Source: an uncultured Clostridia bacterium
GTDB lineage: Bacteria > Bacillota > Clostridia > Oscillospirales > Oscillospiraceae
Direction: 5' to 3'
DNA length: 64,000 nt
NCBI GenBank assembly: GCA_947165595.1
Contig: CAMVAV010000003.1
Span: 1-64,000 of the forward strand
The notes beneath the pieces were generated by a model. The model saw nothing but the letters and a program-made list of their open reading frames with translations. It had not been told where the DNA came from and did not search any database. How positions within the stretch are numbered: the first letter of the stretch is position 1; each line of letters begins with the position of its first letter. Shown here piece after piece: positions 37,776 through 47,120 of the stretch. The position numbers and the translations under genes are program-made.

Positions 37776-38693
37776 TCATCCTCCTATCTTGATATTATGA
37801 AATCCATGGGCCTCAAACATGGTTTTCAACTCCTCCATCCGCTCCTTGGGCGGGACGCGCATGCTCTCCTCGTCGTAGGGGCGGTCCAGCCCCGCGTACT
37901 TCCCCTTGCCGATGTCGTGGTACGGCAGCAGGTTGATGCGGAAGGGCTCGATATGGTTTTCCCGCAGGAAATCCATCAGTTGAACGATATGCTCCGTCTC
38001 GTCGTTTTTTCCCTCGACGATCGGCAGGCGCAGATAGAGCTTCGCCCCGTCCCTGGCAAGGCGGATCAGGTTGGCGAGGATCAGCGTGTTGTCCACGCCC
38101 ACGTCCGCGCGGTGCTCGTCCGGGTCGATGCTCTTGATGTCGTAGAGAAACGCGTCCACATAGGGCAGCACGCGCTCGAAGTGCTCATAGGGGGCGAAGC
38201 CGCTCGTGTCGATGAACACGCTGATGCCCTCGCGCTTGAGCCTGCGGCACAGCTCCGCGACGAAGTCCATGTCGTGCACGGCCATCACCTCGCCGCCGGA
38301 GAGCGTGACGCCGCCGCCCGACTGCTCGTAGAACGGCAGGTCCTTCTTCGCCTCCTTCAGCAGCTCGTCGACCGTGTATTCCTTCCCCGCGATCTCGCGC
38401 GTCTCGGTCATGCACCAGTCGATGCACCTGCCGCAGGCGGTGCACCGGTCGCGGTGGAAGACCAGCTTCCCGTCCGCGATCTCGTTCGCCCCGTTCGGAC
38501 ACTTCTTCACGCACATGCCGCAGGCGGTGCACTTGTGCCGGTGGAGGATCAGCTCCTTTTCAAAGCGCTGGCTCTCCGGATTGTGACACCACTGGCAGCG
38601 CAGCGGGCAGCCCTTGAAGAAGATCGTCGTGCGGATGCCGTCGCCGTCGTGGATGGAATATTTTTGAATATTGAATACAAGCGGAGTCTCCAT
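37776..38693 (-). CDS. hypE: glycyl radical enzyme activating enzyme
   Basis: IHDGDGIRTTIFFKGCPLRCQWCHNPESQ and two CxACGxCxxxCP ferredoxin motifs; start at 38693. Confidence 0.92.
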   Translation of the reverse strand: METPLVFNIQKYSIHDGDGIRTTIFFKGCPLRCQWCHNPESQRFEKELILHRHKCTACGMCVKKCPNGANEIADGKLVFHRDRCTACGRCIDWCMTETREIAGKEYTVDELLKEAKKDLPFYEQSGGGVTLSGGEVMAVHDMDFVAELCRRLKREGISVFIDTSGFAPYEHFERVLPYVDAFLYDIKSIDPDEHRADVGVDNTLILANLIRLARDGAKLYLRLPIVEGKNDETEHIVQLMDFLRENHIEPFRINLLPYHDIGKGKYAGLDRPYDEESMRVPPKERMEELKTMFEAHGFHNIKIGG

Positions 38694-38891
38694 CGCATTG
38701 CCCTCCGGGGTCAGGATCAAACGGCGGAAAAGCCGGAAAAAACACAGGATTCGTATGCCTCGTGAGCTTCTTGTATCATAGCACACCGCACCGGCGATTG
38801 CAAACAATTCATTCTCGGCGTTTCGTATATATTTGCATTTTTGTTTTCACCAGTTTCACCAAATTTTTGCCCGGTGCTCCTTCAAAAATAT

Positions 38892-38919
38892 AAAAAAACC
38901 GGATAGCTCCGGTTTTTTT
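38892..38919 (-). terminator. intrinsic terminator after proC
   Basis: AAAAAAACCGGA-TAGC-TCCGGTTTTTTT. Confidence 0.85.
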
Positions 38920-38941
38920 GAATGATATAAACCATTTTGAT

Positions 38942-39760
38942 TCATCCCTCGGCGGTCTTGCCGAGCTCGACCGTGCGGATATAGGCCGCCTGGATCGCGT
39001 CGATCACGGCGGAGCGCATGGCGCGCTGCTCGAGCACGGCGATGCCCTCGATGGAGCTGCCGGCGGGCGAGCACACGTCGGCGCGCAGCTCGGCGGGGTC
39101 GCGCTCCATCTCCAGCGCCAGCTTGGCGGTGCCCTCGATGGTCTGCAGGGCGAAGAGCTTCGCCTGCGCGCGCGGCAGTCCGCAGCGCACGGCGCCGTCG
39201 ATCATCGCCTCGAGGAACATGCACACGAACGCGGGCCCGCAGCCGGTCACGGCGCACGCCATGTCGATCTTGCTCTCGTCCACGCGCTCGATCATGCCGG
39301 CGGGCCGCATCAGCTTGTAGAACAGGCTCTCGTCCTCGTCGGTCACGCCGTCGTTGAGACAGTAGGGGATCACGCCGGAGCCGACCGCCGACGGCGTGTT
39401 GGGCATGATGCGGATGACCGGGCAGCCGCCCAGCAGCTCCGACACCCGCTTCATGCGAAAGCCCGCCGCCATCGTCACGACGACGAAATGCTCGTTCGCC
39501 GCGCGCTCCATGACCGTTTCGCGGATCTCCTCCATCGCCTTTTTCATCACCTGCGGCTTGACGCCGAGGAAGATAAAGCGGCTCGACTCCGCGACCTCCT
39601 GCGCCGTCGCCGGCACGGTGCCGTGGTCGCGGTGCAGGCGCGTCAGCTTCTCCTCGTTGTGGTCCGCGGTGATGATGTTGCTGCCGCCCACGCTCTTCGC
39701 GGCGACCGCCGCGAGGACCGAGCCGATGTTGCCGCAGCCAATGAATCCCGCCTTATACAT
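38942..39760 (-). CDS. proC: pyrroline-5-carboxylate reductase
   Basis: GFIGCGNIGSVLAAVAAKS, RIMPNTPSAVGSG, AVTGCGPAFVCMFLEAMIDGAV. Confidence 0.93.
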   Translation of the reverse strand: MYKAGFIGCGNIGSVLAAVAAKSVGGSNIITADHNEEKLTRLHRDHGTVPATAQEVAESSRFIFLGVKPQVMKKAMEEIRETVMERAANEHFVVVTMAAGFRMKRVSELLGGCPVIRIMPNTPSAVGSGVIPYCLNDGVTDEDESLFYKLMRPAGMIERVDESKIDMACAVTGCGPAFVCMFLEAMIDGAVRCGLPRAQAKLFALQTIEGTAKLALEMERDPAELRADVCSPAGSSIEGIAVLEQRAMRSAVIDAIQAAYIRTVELGKTAEG

Positions 39761-39831
39761 GATCGAATCCCCCTTCGTTGCTTCGCCGAGATATCAGAAT
39801 AAAGTGAATCATACCACGTTTTCGCGGATTG

Positions 39832-40248
39832 TCAAGCCTTTCTCTCCGCGCAGTCCTCGGCGCAAAGCGCGCAGTCGCCGTCGCAGTCCGGCTCTCCGTG
39901 CGCGCCGTGGTCGTGGCAGCCCGTGCCGCCCACGTAGTCGCGGATCATGCCCAGCCGGTAGGCGTTCATCGCCTCCACCGCCTCGCGCACGGTCATATCC
40001 GCCGCAAAGTAGCGCGTGATGCCCGCGTCCGCGATCGCCTCGAACAGCTCCGGGCTGTAGATGAACCCGCACAGCACCGCCTCGCACCAGACGTCCGCCA
40101 TCTCCCTGGCGATATCGCCCGTCACGAAGCGCGGCGCGGGGTCGTCCGGCGACTCGGCGTCGAAGATCAGAACGCCCTTCGCGCCGTCCAGCGTGCCGGG
40201 GATCAGCGCGTCCAGGCTGTTTTCGTTCACAGCGGCGGCAATCAGCAT
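39832..40248 (-). CDS. NifX/NifB-type dinitrogenase iron-molybdenum cofactor-binding domain protein with Cys/His-rich tail
   Basis: MLIAAAVNENSLDALIP...FDAESPDDPAPRFV; tail CHDHGAHGEPDCDGDCALCAEDC. Confidence 0.75.
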   Translation of the reverse strand: MLIAAAVNENSLDALIPGTLDGAKGVLIFDAESPDDPAPRFVTGDIAREMADVWCEAVLCGFIYSPELFEAIADAGITRYFAADMTVREAVEAMNAYRLGMIRDYVGGTGCHDHGAHGEPDCDGDCALCAEDCAERKA

Positions 40249-40269
40249 GGTTGGTTCCTCCTTATCATC

Positions 40270-41355
40270 TTACAGTCTTCCCTCGTCCATCATGCCGAAG
40301 CACTCCGTAAAGAACACCTGGCAGCGCGTGCCGAAGCGCCCGACGGTCTCGCGCATTGCCTCGTCCATCAGCGCGTCCAGCCTGTCGGACTCGCAGGCGG
40401 CGCGGGCGTTGACGACCACGCGCAGGTCCGTCTGCGGCGCGTCGAGCCGCCAGTCGTACTCCACGGGGTAGTCGATGCCGAGGAAGGACGCCTTGACGCT
40501 CTGCCAGTCCGGCGTGGACGCCAGGACCTTGAGGTGCGGAATGTTGCGCCCCGCTCGGCGCAGCCTGCCGCGCACGGTCTCCATGAGGTCCTCCACGAAG
40601 GCGTTGCCGTCAAAGGGCTTGTCTCCGACGATCTGGAACTGGCGGTTGTACCAGCTCAGGCGCTGCTCCGCGGCGAGGAATTCCGGCCCGCCGCAGCCGA
40701 TGTCCGGCGTCGGCAGCGCGGAGCGCTCCGCGAGCAGCACGTCCACCGCCTCCGCGACGCCCGCGCCCGTCCGCGCGGACATGCCGAGCACCCTCGCGTG
40801 GGGATAGTTCTCGCGCAGGAAGGAAAGGTCGCGCTCCGTCTCCTCCGGCGTGAGCAGGTCGGTCTTGTTGAGCAGCACCAGCTCCGCCTCACGGAGCTGC
40901 GCGTCGAAGAGATACAGCATCTCGGGCGGCAGATGCAGCTCGGCGTGCTCCGGCATGAGGGCGCGCAGCCGCTCGGGATCGACCACCGCCGTGAAGGGGC
41001 AGAGCTCGAACTCGCCGGGGTACTCCCGCGCGAGCGTGTGATAGACGTGGTCCAGCCCGCCGATGCCGCAGCCCGGAATGTCGGAGAGGATGAGGTCCGC
41101 GTGCTCCCTGTCCCGGAGCCGACGCAGCTTGTCCACCAGGTTCTCCGTCTGATAGCAGATGCACCCGCCCGTCACCTCGGACTGCGCGACGCCCGAGGCG
41201 GCGGAAAACGCGCCGTCCACCAGATTGCGCGAGCCCAGGTCGTTGATAAGAAGGCCCGGCGTCAGGTCCCGCTTTTTGATCTCCTCGGAAAACGCGAGCA
41301 TGCTTGTCGTCTTGCCCGCGCCCAAAAAGCCGCCGATCACCACGTACTTTGCCAT
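40270..41355 (-). CDS. CobW/P47K-type G3E GTPase
   Basis: VVIGGFLGAGKTTSMLAF Walker A, GGCICYQ, LLNKTDLL. Confidence 0.88.
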   Translation of the reverse strand: MAKYVVIGGFLGAGKTTSMLAFSEEIKKRDLTPGLLINDLGSRNLVDGAFSAASGVAQSEVTGGCICYQTENLVDKLRRLRDREHADLILSDIPGCGIGGLDHVYHTLAREYPGEFELCPFTAVVDPERLRALMPEHAELHLPPEMLYLFDAQLREAELVLLNKTDLLTPEETERDLSFLRENYPHARVLGMSARTGAGVAEAVDVLLAERSALPTPDIGCGGPEFLAAEQRLSWYNRQFQIVGDKPFDGNAFVEDLMETVRGRLRRAGRNIPHLKVLASTPDWQSVKASFLGIDYPVEYDWRLDAPQTDLRVVVNARAACESDRLDALMDEAMRETVGRFGTRCQVFFTECFGMMDEGRL

Positions 41356-41382
41356 TTGTGTTCTCTCCTTTTTCTCTGCTTT

Positions 41383-42012
41383 CTATTCCGATTTTTCCCC
41401 GATCCAGAGATAATATCCCGGCTTCAGGTCCTCCGCCCGGTTCGCGCGCAGCAGCGCGCACGCGTCCTCTCCGCCGGAGAGCATCGCCCCCGCCCAGAGA
41501 GACACCAGTGCCTCGCTCTGATCCTCGAACAGCGCTTCGCGAAAGCCCGCGCGCGAAAATCGCTCCGCGAGCGCCGCGCGGCTCTCGACGCGGCCCATCG
41601 CGCTTTTGGTGTGTTCCCCTCCGTCGCGGGCGTAAAGGTCGCTCACGATCAGGCGCCCGCCGGGACGCAGCACGCGCGCGCACTCCGCGAGCGCCGCGTC
41701 CGCGTCCTCAATCTGGGAGAGCGTACACTCGAGCAGCACGCCGTCGAAGGACGCCGCCTCAAACGGCAATTTCTCCGCGCGCGCGTGAATGACGCCATCC
41801 GCGCAGAGTGACGCGTCCGCTTCGACGCCGAGCGCCTCACAGCCGCAGCGTTCGCGCAGAAAGCGCAGCGTTTCGCCGCGCCCGCAGCCGACGTCCAGCA
41901 CCCGGCTTTCCCCGGAAATGCCGCTCAGCCCTGCGGCGCGCTCCGTCAGCGGCAGTCCGCCGGGGCGCTGCCCCTCCGGCGCGTCGCCGCACAGCGCCGT
42001 CCACCAGCTCAT
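41383..42012 (-). CDS. SAM-dependent methyltransferase (DVU_1556-like)
   Basis: RVLDVGCGRGETLRFLRE, RVLRPGGRLIVSDLY; ATGA overlap with the radical SAM gene. Confidence 0.83.
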   Translation of the reverse strand: MSWWTALCGDAPEGQRPGGLPLTERAAGLSGISGESRVLDVGCGRGETLRFLRERCGCEALGVEADASLCADGVIHARAEKLPFEAASFDGVLLECTLSQIEDADAALAECARVLRPGGRLIVSDLYARDGGEHTKSAMGRVESRAALAERFSRAGFREALFEDQSEALVSLWAGAMLSGGEDACALLRANRAEDLKPGYYLWIGEKSE

Positions 42013-43295
42013 GGCGCGTACCCCGTCAGATACGCCGCGCAGAACGGCAGCAGCCGCCCGTCGCGGCAGACGTGGAGGCTGCACCGGCGCAGGCGCTCGA
42101 CGTCCAGATTCCCCGCGTCCTGAAACGCCATCGCGCTGACGGTGAAGCCGTGCGCGCGCTTCCAGAGGAGGAAGCCGTCGAGCGAATGGGGGTCGGCGTC
42201 ATCGCAGCAGCAGGCGTCCCCCGCGCCCGACCAGCGCTTTCCGATGTAATTGCGGTTCCGCTCCGCCGAATCACGCGCGCCGCAGCAGCTCTCCGCCGCC
42301 TCGCCGCGCTTTGTCAGCGGCTCGAGCCGTCCGCCCGGCAGCGCGATATACTCCCCGTGCAGCCCGCAGAGCGGATGGTCGCAGGCGGAGGGGATCAGGC
42401 TCTCGCGCGTGATCGCGCCGCCGGTCTGCTCCACCAGCGCGTCGATCAGCTCGCCGAGCGTATAGCGGTCCTTATCCTTCGGCGGGGACGGCACGCGCCC
42501 GAACCAGCTCACGGGCTGGAAGTGGACGCCCCGCACCGCCGGGGTATGGGCGGCGGCATAGCGCACAAGCGCCCCGATCTGATCGGTGTTGACGCCCGGC
42601 ACGAGCGTCGGCACCAGCGTCACGCCGATGCCGTTTTTGGCGCAGGCCTCGATCGCCGCCTCCTTGACGCGCAGGAGCGGCCGGCCGCGCAGGGTCTCAT
42701 AGATATCGTCCCGCACGCCGTCGAACTGCAAAAACACGATGTCCGTTCCCGCCTCCGCCAGCGCCCTGACATAGCCCGGATCGGCGGCGAGGCGCAGTCC
42801 GTTCGTGTTGACCTGCACGAAGGAGCAGCCCGCCCGCTTGGCGTGAGCGGCAAGCTCCGGCAGGTCGTCGCGCAGCGTCGGCTCGCCCCCGCTGAGCTGG
42901 AGCAGCGGCGCGCCCGCCTTTTTCACAATGTCGTCGATCCGCGCGCGCAGCAGCTCGCCGTCCGGGTCGCCGCCGCTGCCGCCGTCCGCGAAGCAGAACC
43001 GGCAGCGGAGGTTGCAGCGTCCCGTCACCTCCAGCAGCACGCAGCAGGACTTGCGCAGATGCCTGTCGCAAAGCCCGCAGCCCTCCGGGCAGCGCAGCCC
43101 CTCCTCCGCGCCGTACTCCGGCAGCGCGCCGGTCCACGAGTCGATATCCTCGCTCCCGCGCCAGACCACGGCGGAAAAGTCCCCGTGCTCCGGGCAGGTC
43201 TTTTCCAGGACCCACGCGCCGCCGCGCCGGACCCGTTTCGCCGGGACGCGGCGCAGGCAGACGGGGCAGACGCTCGCGGTCCTTCTTCCGTTCAT
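42009..43295 (-). CDS. radical SAM protein (TrsS-like)
   Basis: EVTGRCNLRCRFCFA, LSGGEPTLRDDLPEL; N-terminal CPVCLRRVPAK zinc-type motif; Cys-rich C-terminus. Confidence 0.85.
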   Translation of the reverse strand: MNGRRTASVCPVCLRRVPAKRVRRGGAWVLEKTCPEHGDFSAVVWRGSEDIDSWTGALPEYGAEEGLRCPEGCGLCDRHLRKSCCVLLEVTGRCNLRCRFCFADGGSGGDPDGELLRARIDDIVKKAGAPLLQLSGGEPTLRDDLPELAAHAKRAGCSFVQVNTNGLRLAADPGYVRALAEAGTDIVFLQFDGVRDDIYETLRGRPLLRVKEAAIEACAKNGIGVTLVPTLVPGVNTDQIGALVRYAAAHTPAVRGVHFQPVSWFGRVPSPPKDKDRYTLGELIDALVEQTGGAITRESLIPSACDHPLCGLHGEYIALPGGRLEPLTKRGEAAESCCGARDSAERNRNYIGKRWSGAGDACCCDDADPHSLDGFLLWKRAHGFTVSAMAFQDAGNLDVERLRRCSLHVCRDGRLLPFCAAYLTGYAP

Positions 43296-44563
43296 GTCTC
43301 CCGTCCGCCTCCCTTCGTCAGTGCGCGCTTGTCCATCCCCGTGCCCGAAAAGCCGCGGAGCGTCCGGCATTCCAGCTCGACGCGCAGCCCCCTTGCCGCG
43401 CCCGACGCAAGAAGCGCCGCGCGGAGCGCGCCCTTGTCCGGCGGCTCAAGTCCAAAAACAGTGAGATAAAGGGCTTCCCCCTCCGCGCGCGCGCAAAAAT
43501 CCACCGCGCCGTCGCAGGAGAAGATCGCGCCGTCCAGCTCCCACAGGGAGAGCCTCTCATCCGTCCGCGCGGCGCGCCCGCCCTCCGGAACGACGCGCGC
43601 GAGCCGGCTCCCGCAGCCGCAGCGCTCCGTCCGCAGCACGCCCAGATCGCCGCTCCGATAGCGCAGAAAGGGCATCGCCTCGCGCCGCAGCGTCGTAAAG
43701 ACGAGCTCGCCCCGCTGTCCCGGCGGCAGCGGCGCGCCGGTTTCGGGGTCGATCACCTCGACCAGAAGGTCGTTCTCCCGCACATGGCAGCCCCGGTGCG
43801 CGGCGCACTCCACCGCGCCGCCGTAGCCCAGCTCCGTCATGCCGAAGTGTGTGAACACCGGACAGCCCAGCAGCGCCCCGACGCGTTTGACCAGCGCGGG
43901 ATGCGCGGCGTCGGCGCTGAGCAGCACCGAGCGGAGCCGCAGCCGCTCCGGCTCCGGCAGCGCCGCCCCATAGCAGGCAAGGCCGAGCACCTGCACGGGG
44001 ATGCCCACCGCGCAGCCGCAGCCGGCCTCCCGCAGGGCGCGATAGGTCGCCGCGACGTCGGTAACGGGGCCGAGCTTCACAGCCTCGGCGGGGATGCGCG
44101 CAAGGCCGCGCGCGAGCAGGTCGCCCACGCTCCCCGGCTGCTCCGACGGCATCAGAATGCCGACGCGCTCGCCGGGCGCGATCAGCTCCCGCATCCCATG
44201 CGTAAAGAAGTCGACCGTGCGCTCCAAATCGCTTTCCGTGAAGAAAACACGCTTGGGCTCCGCCGTCGTGCCGGAGGTCTTGAGCGTCACGATCCGCCCG
44301 ACCCGCGACGCGGCGCAGCACAGCCAGTCCCCGCCCCGCGCGCGCAGCTGCTCCGCCGTCGTCAGCGGCAGCAGCGGCAGGTCGGCGCGCGCGCGCAGAC
44401 AACTCGGATCGACGCCGCGCAGCAGCTCCGCGTAAAACCGGCTTTTTTCGCGCGCGTACACGACCGTCTCGCGCAGGCGCGCCATCTGCCACGCCTCCAG
44501 CGCGGCGCGGTCCTTGCAGCCGGTGTCGGCGAGCACCCAGCGCTCCAGCGGTCCGCCGCTCAC
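43292..44563 (-). CDS. AMP-dependent CoA ligase-like (phenylacetate-CoA ligase-like; DVU_1553-like), GTG start
   Basis: TSGTTAEPKRVFF, THFGMTELGYGGAVEC, GELVFTTLRREAMPFLRYRSGDLG; GTGA overlap with 44560 ORF. Confidence 0.82.
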   Translation of the reverse strand: MSGGPLERWVLADTGCKDRAALEAWQMARLRETVVYAREKSRFYAELLRGVDPSCLRARADLPLLPLTTAEQLRARGGDWLCCAASRVGRIVTLKTSGTTAEPKRVFFTESDLERTVDFFTHGMRELIAPGERVGILMPSEQPGSVGDLLARGLARIPAEAVKLGPVTDVAATYRALREAGCGCAVGIPVQVLGLACYGAALPEPERLRLRSVLLSADAAHPALVKRVGALLGCPVFTHFGMTELGYGGAVECAAHRGCHVRENDLLVEVIDPETGAPLPPGQRGELVFTTLRREAMPFLRYRSGDLGVLRTERCGCGSRLARVVPEGGRAARTDERLSLWELDGAIFSCDGAVDFCARAEGEALYLTVFGLEPPDKGALRAALLASGAARGLRVELECRTLRGFSGTGMDKRALTKGGGRET

Positions 44564-44751
44564 TTGTTCTCCAGCTCCATCTCCACCTCCGCCACGCGCC
44601 CGCGCACCAGCTCCTCGGAGAGGTAGACCTCTCCGCATTTGGGACAGCGCGGGGCGTCGGCAAAGAAGACGTGCCCCAGATATTCAAAGTCCACCCGCCG
44701 CGGTTCCAGCGGGCAGCCGCATTTGCCGCAGAGCATCTCCCGTTCAGCCAT
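44560..44751 (-). CDS. small two-CxxC zinc/iron protein (DVU_1557-like)
   Basis: LCGKCGCPL ... CPKCGEVYLSEE. Confidence 0.8.
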   Translation of the reverse strand: MAEREMLCGKCGCPLEPRRVDFEYLGHVFFADAPRCPKCGEVYLSEELVRGRVAEVEMELENK

Positions 44752-46987
44752 TGTCGTGTCCCTCCACGATGCGCATCCGGTGCGCGTAGGCGTTGAGCAG
44801 CTCGAAGCCCTCCCCTGCCGCGCGGTACTCGACCCAGACGGTGGCGTTCCCCACCTGCGCGTGGCCCGCGCGGCTGTCCGTCTCCGGGTCGCGGAGGAAG
44901 CGTCCGCTCTCCTCGCAGCGCAGCACGGCGGCCTCTGCGTCCTCGCGCAGCAGGTGGTCGCGATCCAGCTTCGTCAGCAGCTCCGGCGCGATCGAAAGTC
45001 TGATTTTCGGTTCCTCCATCGGCGTCACCTCCCCGGGGGTAAAGCGCTCCTGCAAGCGCCGCTTGAGCGCGCGCCGGTTGTCGCGGCTCTCGCTGGCGGT
45101 AGGGGCTTTCCGCTCCCAGTCGGGAGCGGAGAACAGCAATTCGAGAATATGCGCCGCGCGCTTCCCCGCCGACGCGAACACGTCGCGGCAGTTGGCGCAG
45201 TACGCGAGGTACGGCGCGTCCCCCTCCCCCGCACGGCTTTTCGTCACGTCGGAGGCGTAGCCGGGATTCGAGAGCGCCACATGTCCGCCCCAGCCGCAGC
45301 AGCGGGCGTATTTGCCCTCCATGCGCAGCGGCTCGAGCCGCCAGCCCGCCTTCTCCGCCAGCGAGCGCACGGCGCGCTGCGCGTCGGGCCAATCCCGGCT
45401 CGAGCAGGGGTCGAACACCGACACGGTCTCCCCCGCGCCGCGCTTCGGCACGGGAAAGCCCTCGTCCAAAACCTCGTAGAGCGAGACGGACGCCATCTCG
45501 GGCAGATAGCGCGCGAACTCCCTCCGACAGCTCATGCAGGCGAACACCGGCGTCGGCTCGCCGAGGGAGCGCCACGCCGCGCGCAGCCGCTCCAGCACCG
45601 CCTCATGCAGCTCCGTCCTGCCCGCCCACGACGCGCCCGCGCCGCAGCAGCCGAGCAAAACGGCGCTGTCGGGCGCGACCGTCCGCAGCGCGTCGAAGCT
45701 CCGCTCGACCAGCTCCGGGCTCGACCCGCTCAGGCGGCAGCCGGGGAAAAAAAGATACCGCGGCGTCTTCGTTTCGGAGGGCGAGAGACAGAGCCACGCC
45801 TCCCCGTTCGCGAATTCCAGGTCGCGCAGCCAGAACTCGTGGAACGCCCAGGGCATCGCGCCCAGCTCCTGCATTTTTCTCTGGCTCTCCAGCAGAAACG
45901 CCCCCGTGTCGATCCCCGCGGGGCAGACCGCCTTGCACAGCCCGCAGTGGTCGCAGGCGGCGATCAGCCGCGTCGCGAGCCGCGCCTTGCGCGAGAGGCT
46001 GACCGGCTCGATGGTCGTCGTGACCTCCTCCTCGAGGCGGCTGGGGTACTTCTGGTTGCTGCGCATCAAATCGCAGTACGTCACGCAGGCGTCGCAGCGG
46101 CACTCCCGGCAGCGCTGCGCCTCCGCGACCGCCTGCTCCGGCGTATAGCCTCCCTCCCCCGGCGCCACGGCGGGCGCGGGCGCGGGCAAAAGCGCGGGGT
46201 CCGGGTGAAAGCGGGTGGAGCCGTCGCGAAACGGCTCGTTCCTCCCGCCGGTCTTGAGATAGCGTTCGACGGCGCGCGCGGCGGTCAGCCCGTCGGCAAT
46301 GGCGGCGACCGGGTCCCTCCCGACGAGCCCTCCGCCGAGGAAGACGCCTTCGCGTCCGCTCGCGCACGCGCCCGTGCCGGAGAGCGTCATGCCGAAGGCG
46401 TCGCCGCCGCGCCCGGTGGCAAGGTATATCGCCTCCGCGTCCAGCTCCGAGAGGTCGCGCACCTCCGTCTCATAGCGGAACTCCACCGTCTCGTGCATGA
46501 ACTGCATGTCGAGCTCCGCGTCCAGCGCCTCGTCCGGCAGCAGGCCGCGCAGCGAGCCGCCGCGCCGCGCGCCGCGCTCGTAGACCGTGACGGCGTACTT
46601 CTTCGACGCGAGCCGCAGCGCGCAGGCAAGCCCGCTCGGCCCCGCGCCGACGACGGCGATACGCTCCTTTCGCTTCGGCAGATTGTAGCGGTTGGGCCTT
46701 GGGTTCGGCGTGTGCGCCGCCGCGGCGCGCTCCAGCTCCCGCAGGGAGATCGCGCCGTTCCTCTGCGCGAAAACGCACGCCCCCTCGCAAGGATGCGGAC
46801 AGACGCGCGAAACGATCCCCGGAAACGCGGTCGCGTCCCGGTACATCCGATAGGCGGCGGCGAACGCGCCGCGCTTGAGATGCGCGACAAACGCGCGCAC
46901 GTCCAGTCCGAAGGGGCACTCCGCCGCGCAGGGGGGCGGATCGTTCTGCATGCACAGGGCCTCCAGCTGTTCCTTGAAGCTCGCCAT
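44744..46987 (-). CDS. GltD-like FAD oxidoreductase with 4Fe-4S and HdrB-like CCG domains (DVU_1558-like)
   Basis: CAAECPFGLDVRAFV, RVCPHPCEGACVF, IAVVGAGPSGLACALRL, CDHCGLCKAVCPAGIDTG, GCCGAGASW, CCGWGG. Confidence 0.85.
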   Translation of the reverse strand: MASFKEQLEALCMQNDPPPCAAECPFGLDVRAFVAHLKRGAFAAAYRMYRDATAFPGIVSRVCPHPCEGACVFAQRNGAISLRELERAAAAHTPNPRPNRYNLPKRKERIAVVGAGPSGLACALRLASKKYAVTVYERGARRGGSLRGLLPDEALDAELDMQFMHETVEFRYETEVRDLSELDAEAIYLATGRGGDAFGMTLSGTGACASGREGVFLGGGLVGRDPVAAIADGLTAARAVERYLKTGGRNEPFRDGSTRFHPDPALLPAPAPAVAPGEGGYTPEQAVAEAQRCRECRCDACVTYCDLMRSNQKYPSRLEEEVTTTIEPVSLSRKARLATRLIAACDHCGLCKAVCPAGIDTGAFLLESQRKMQELGAMPWAFHEFWLRDLEFANGEAWLCLSPSETKTPRYLFFPGCRLSGSSPELVERSFDALRTVAPDSAVLLGCCGAGASWAGRTELHEAVLERLRAAWRSLGEPTPVFACMSCRREFARYLPEMASVSLYEVLDEGFPVPKRGAGETVSVFDPCSSRDWPDAQRAVRSLAEKAGWRLEPLRMEGKYARCCGWGGHVALSNPGYASDVTKSRAGEGDAPYLAYCANCRDVFASAGKRAAHILELLFSAPDWERKAPTASESRDNRRALKRRLQERFTPGEVTPMEEPKIRLSIAPELLTKLDRDHLLREDAEAAVLRCEESGRFLRDPETDSRAGHAQVGNATVWVEYRAAGEGFELLNAYAHRMRIVEGHDNG

Positions 46988-47019
46988 CCCGCCGTTTCCT
47001 CCCTCCTGTCGATAACGAA

Positions 47020-47048
47020 ATTATACGTAGCTAACGCAAAAAAGTCAA
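47020..47048 (-). promoter_or_regulatory. promoter of the accessory operon 46987-39832
   Basis: minus strand TTGACT-17 bp-TATAAT. Confidence 0.75.
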
Positions 47049-47063
47049 GCGAAGGGCAGGGAA

Positions 47064-47093
47064 AGACCGCGGACGGAGAACCGCCCGCGGTCT
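47064..47093 (-). terminator. hairpin downstream of the Mop gene
   Basis: AGACCGCGGaCGG-AGAA-CCGcCCGCGGTCT. Confidence 0.6.
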
Positions 47094-47120
47094 TGTTTGG
47101 ATTTTGGGAAACGGCGCGCT

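Noticed and set aside
35024-37792. 922-aa plus-strand ORF
   Set aside because: Antisense shadow of hypD; no recognisable domain, low-complexity composition.
38640-38665. TTTTGAATATTGAATAC as another copy of the TGAATAACG motif
   Set aside because: Lies inside the hypE coding sequence (LVFNIQKYSI) and lacks the ATAACG core.
42009-43295. Selenocysteine in the TrsS-like radical SAM or Mop-cluster proteins
   Set aside because: Some families of this type are described as selenoproteins, but these ORFs are continuous with Cys at the motif positions and no in-frame TGA needs recoding.
43557-45575. 672-aa minus ORF in an alternative frame
   Set aside because: Arg/Gly/Ala-rich out-of-frame translation of the CoA-ligase and oxidoreductase genes.
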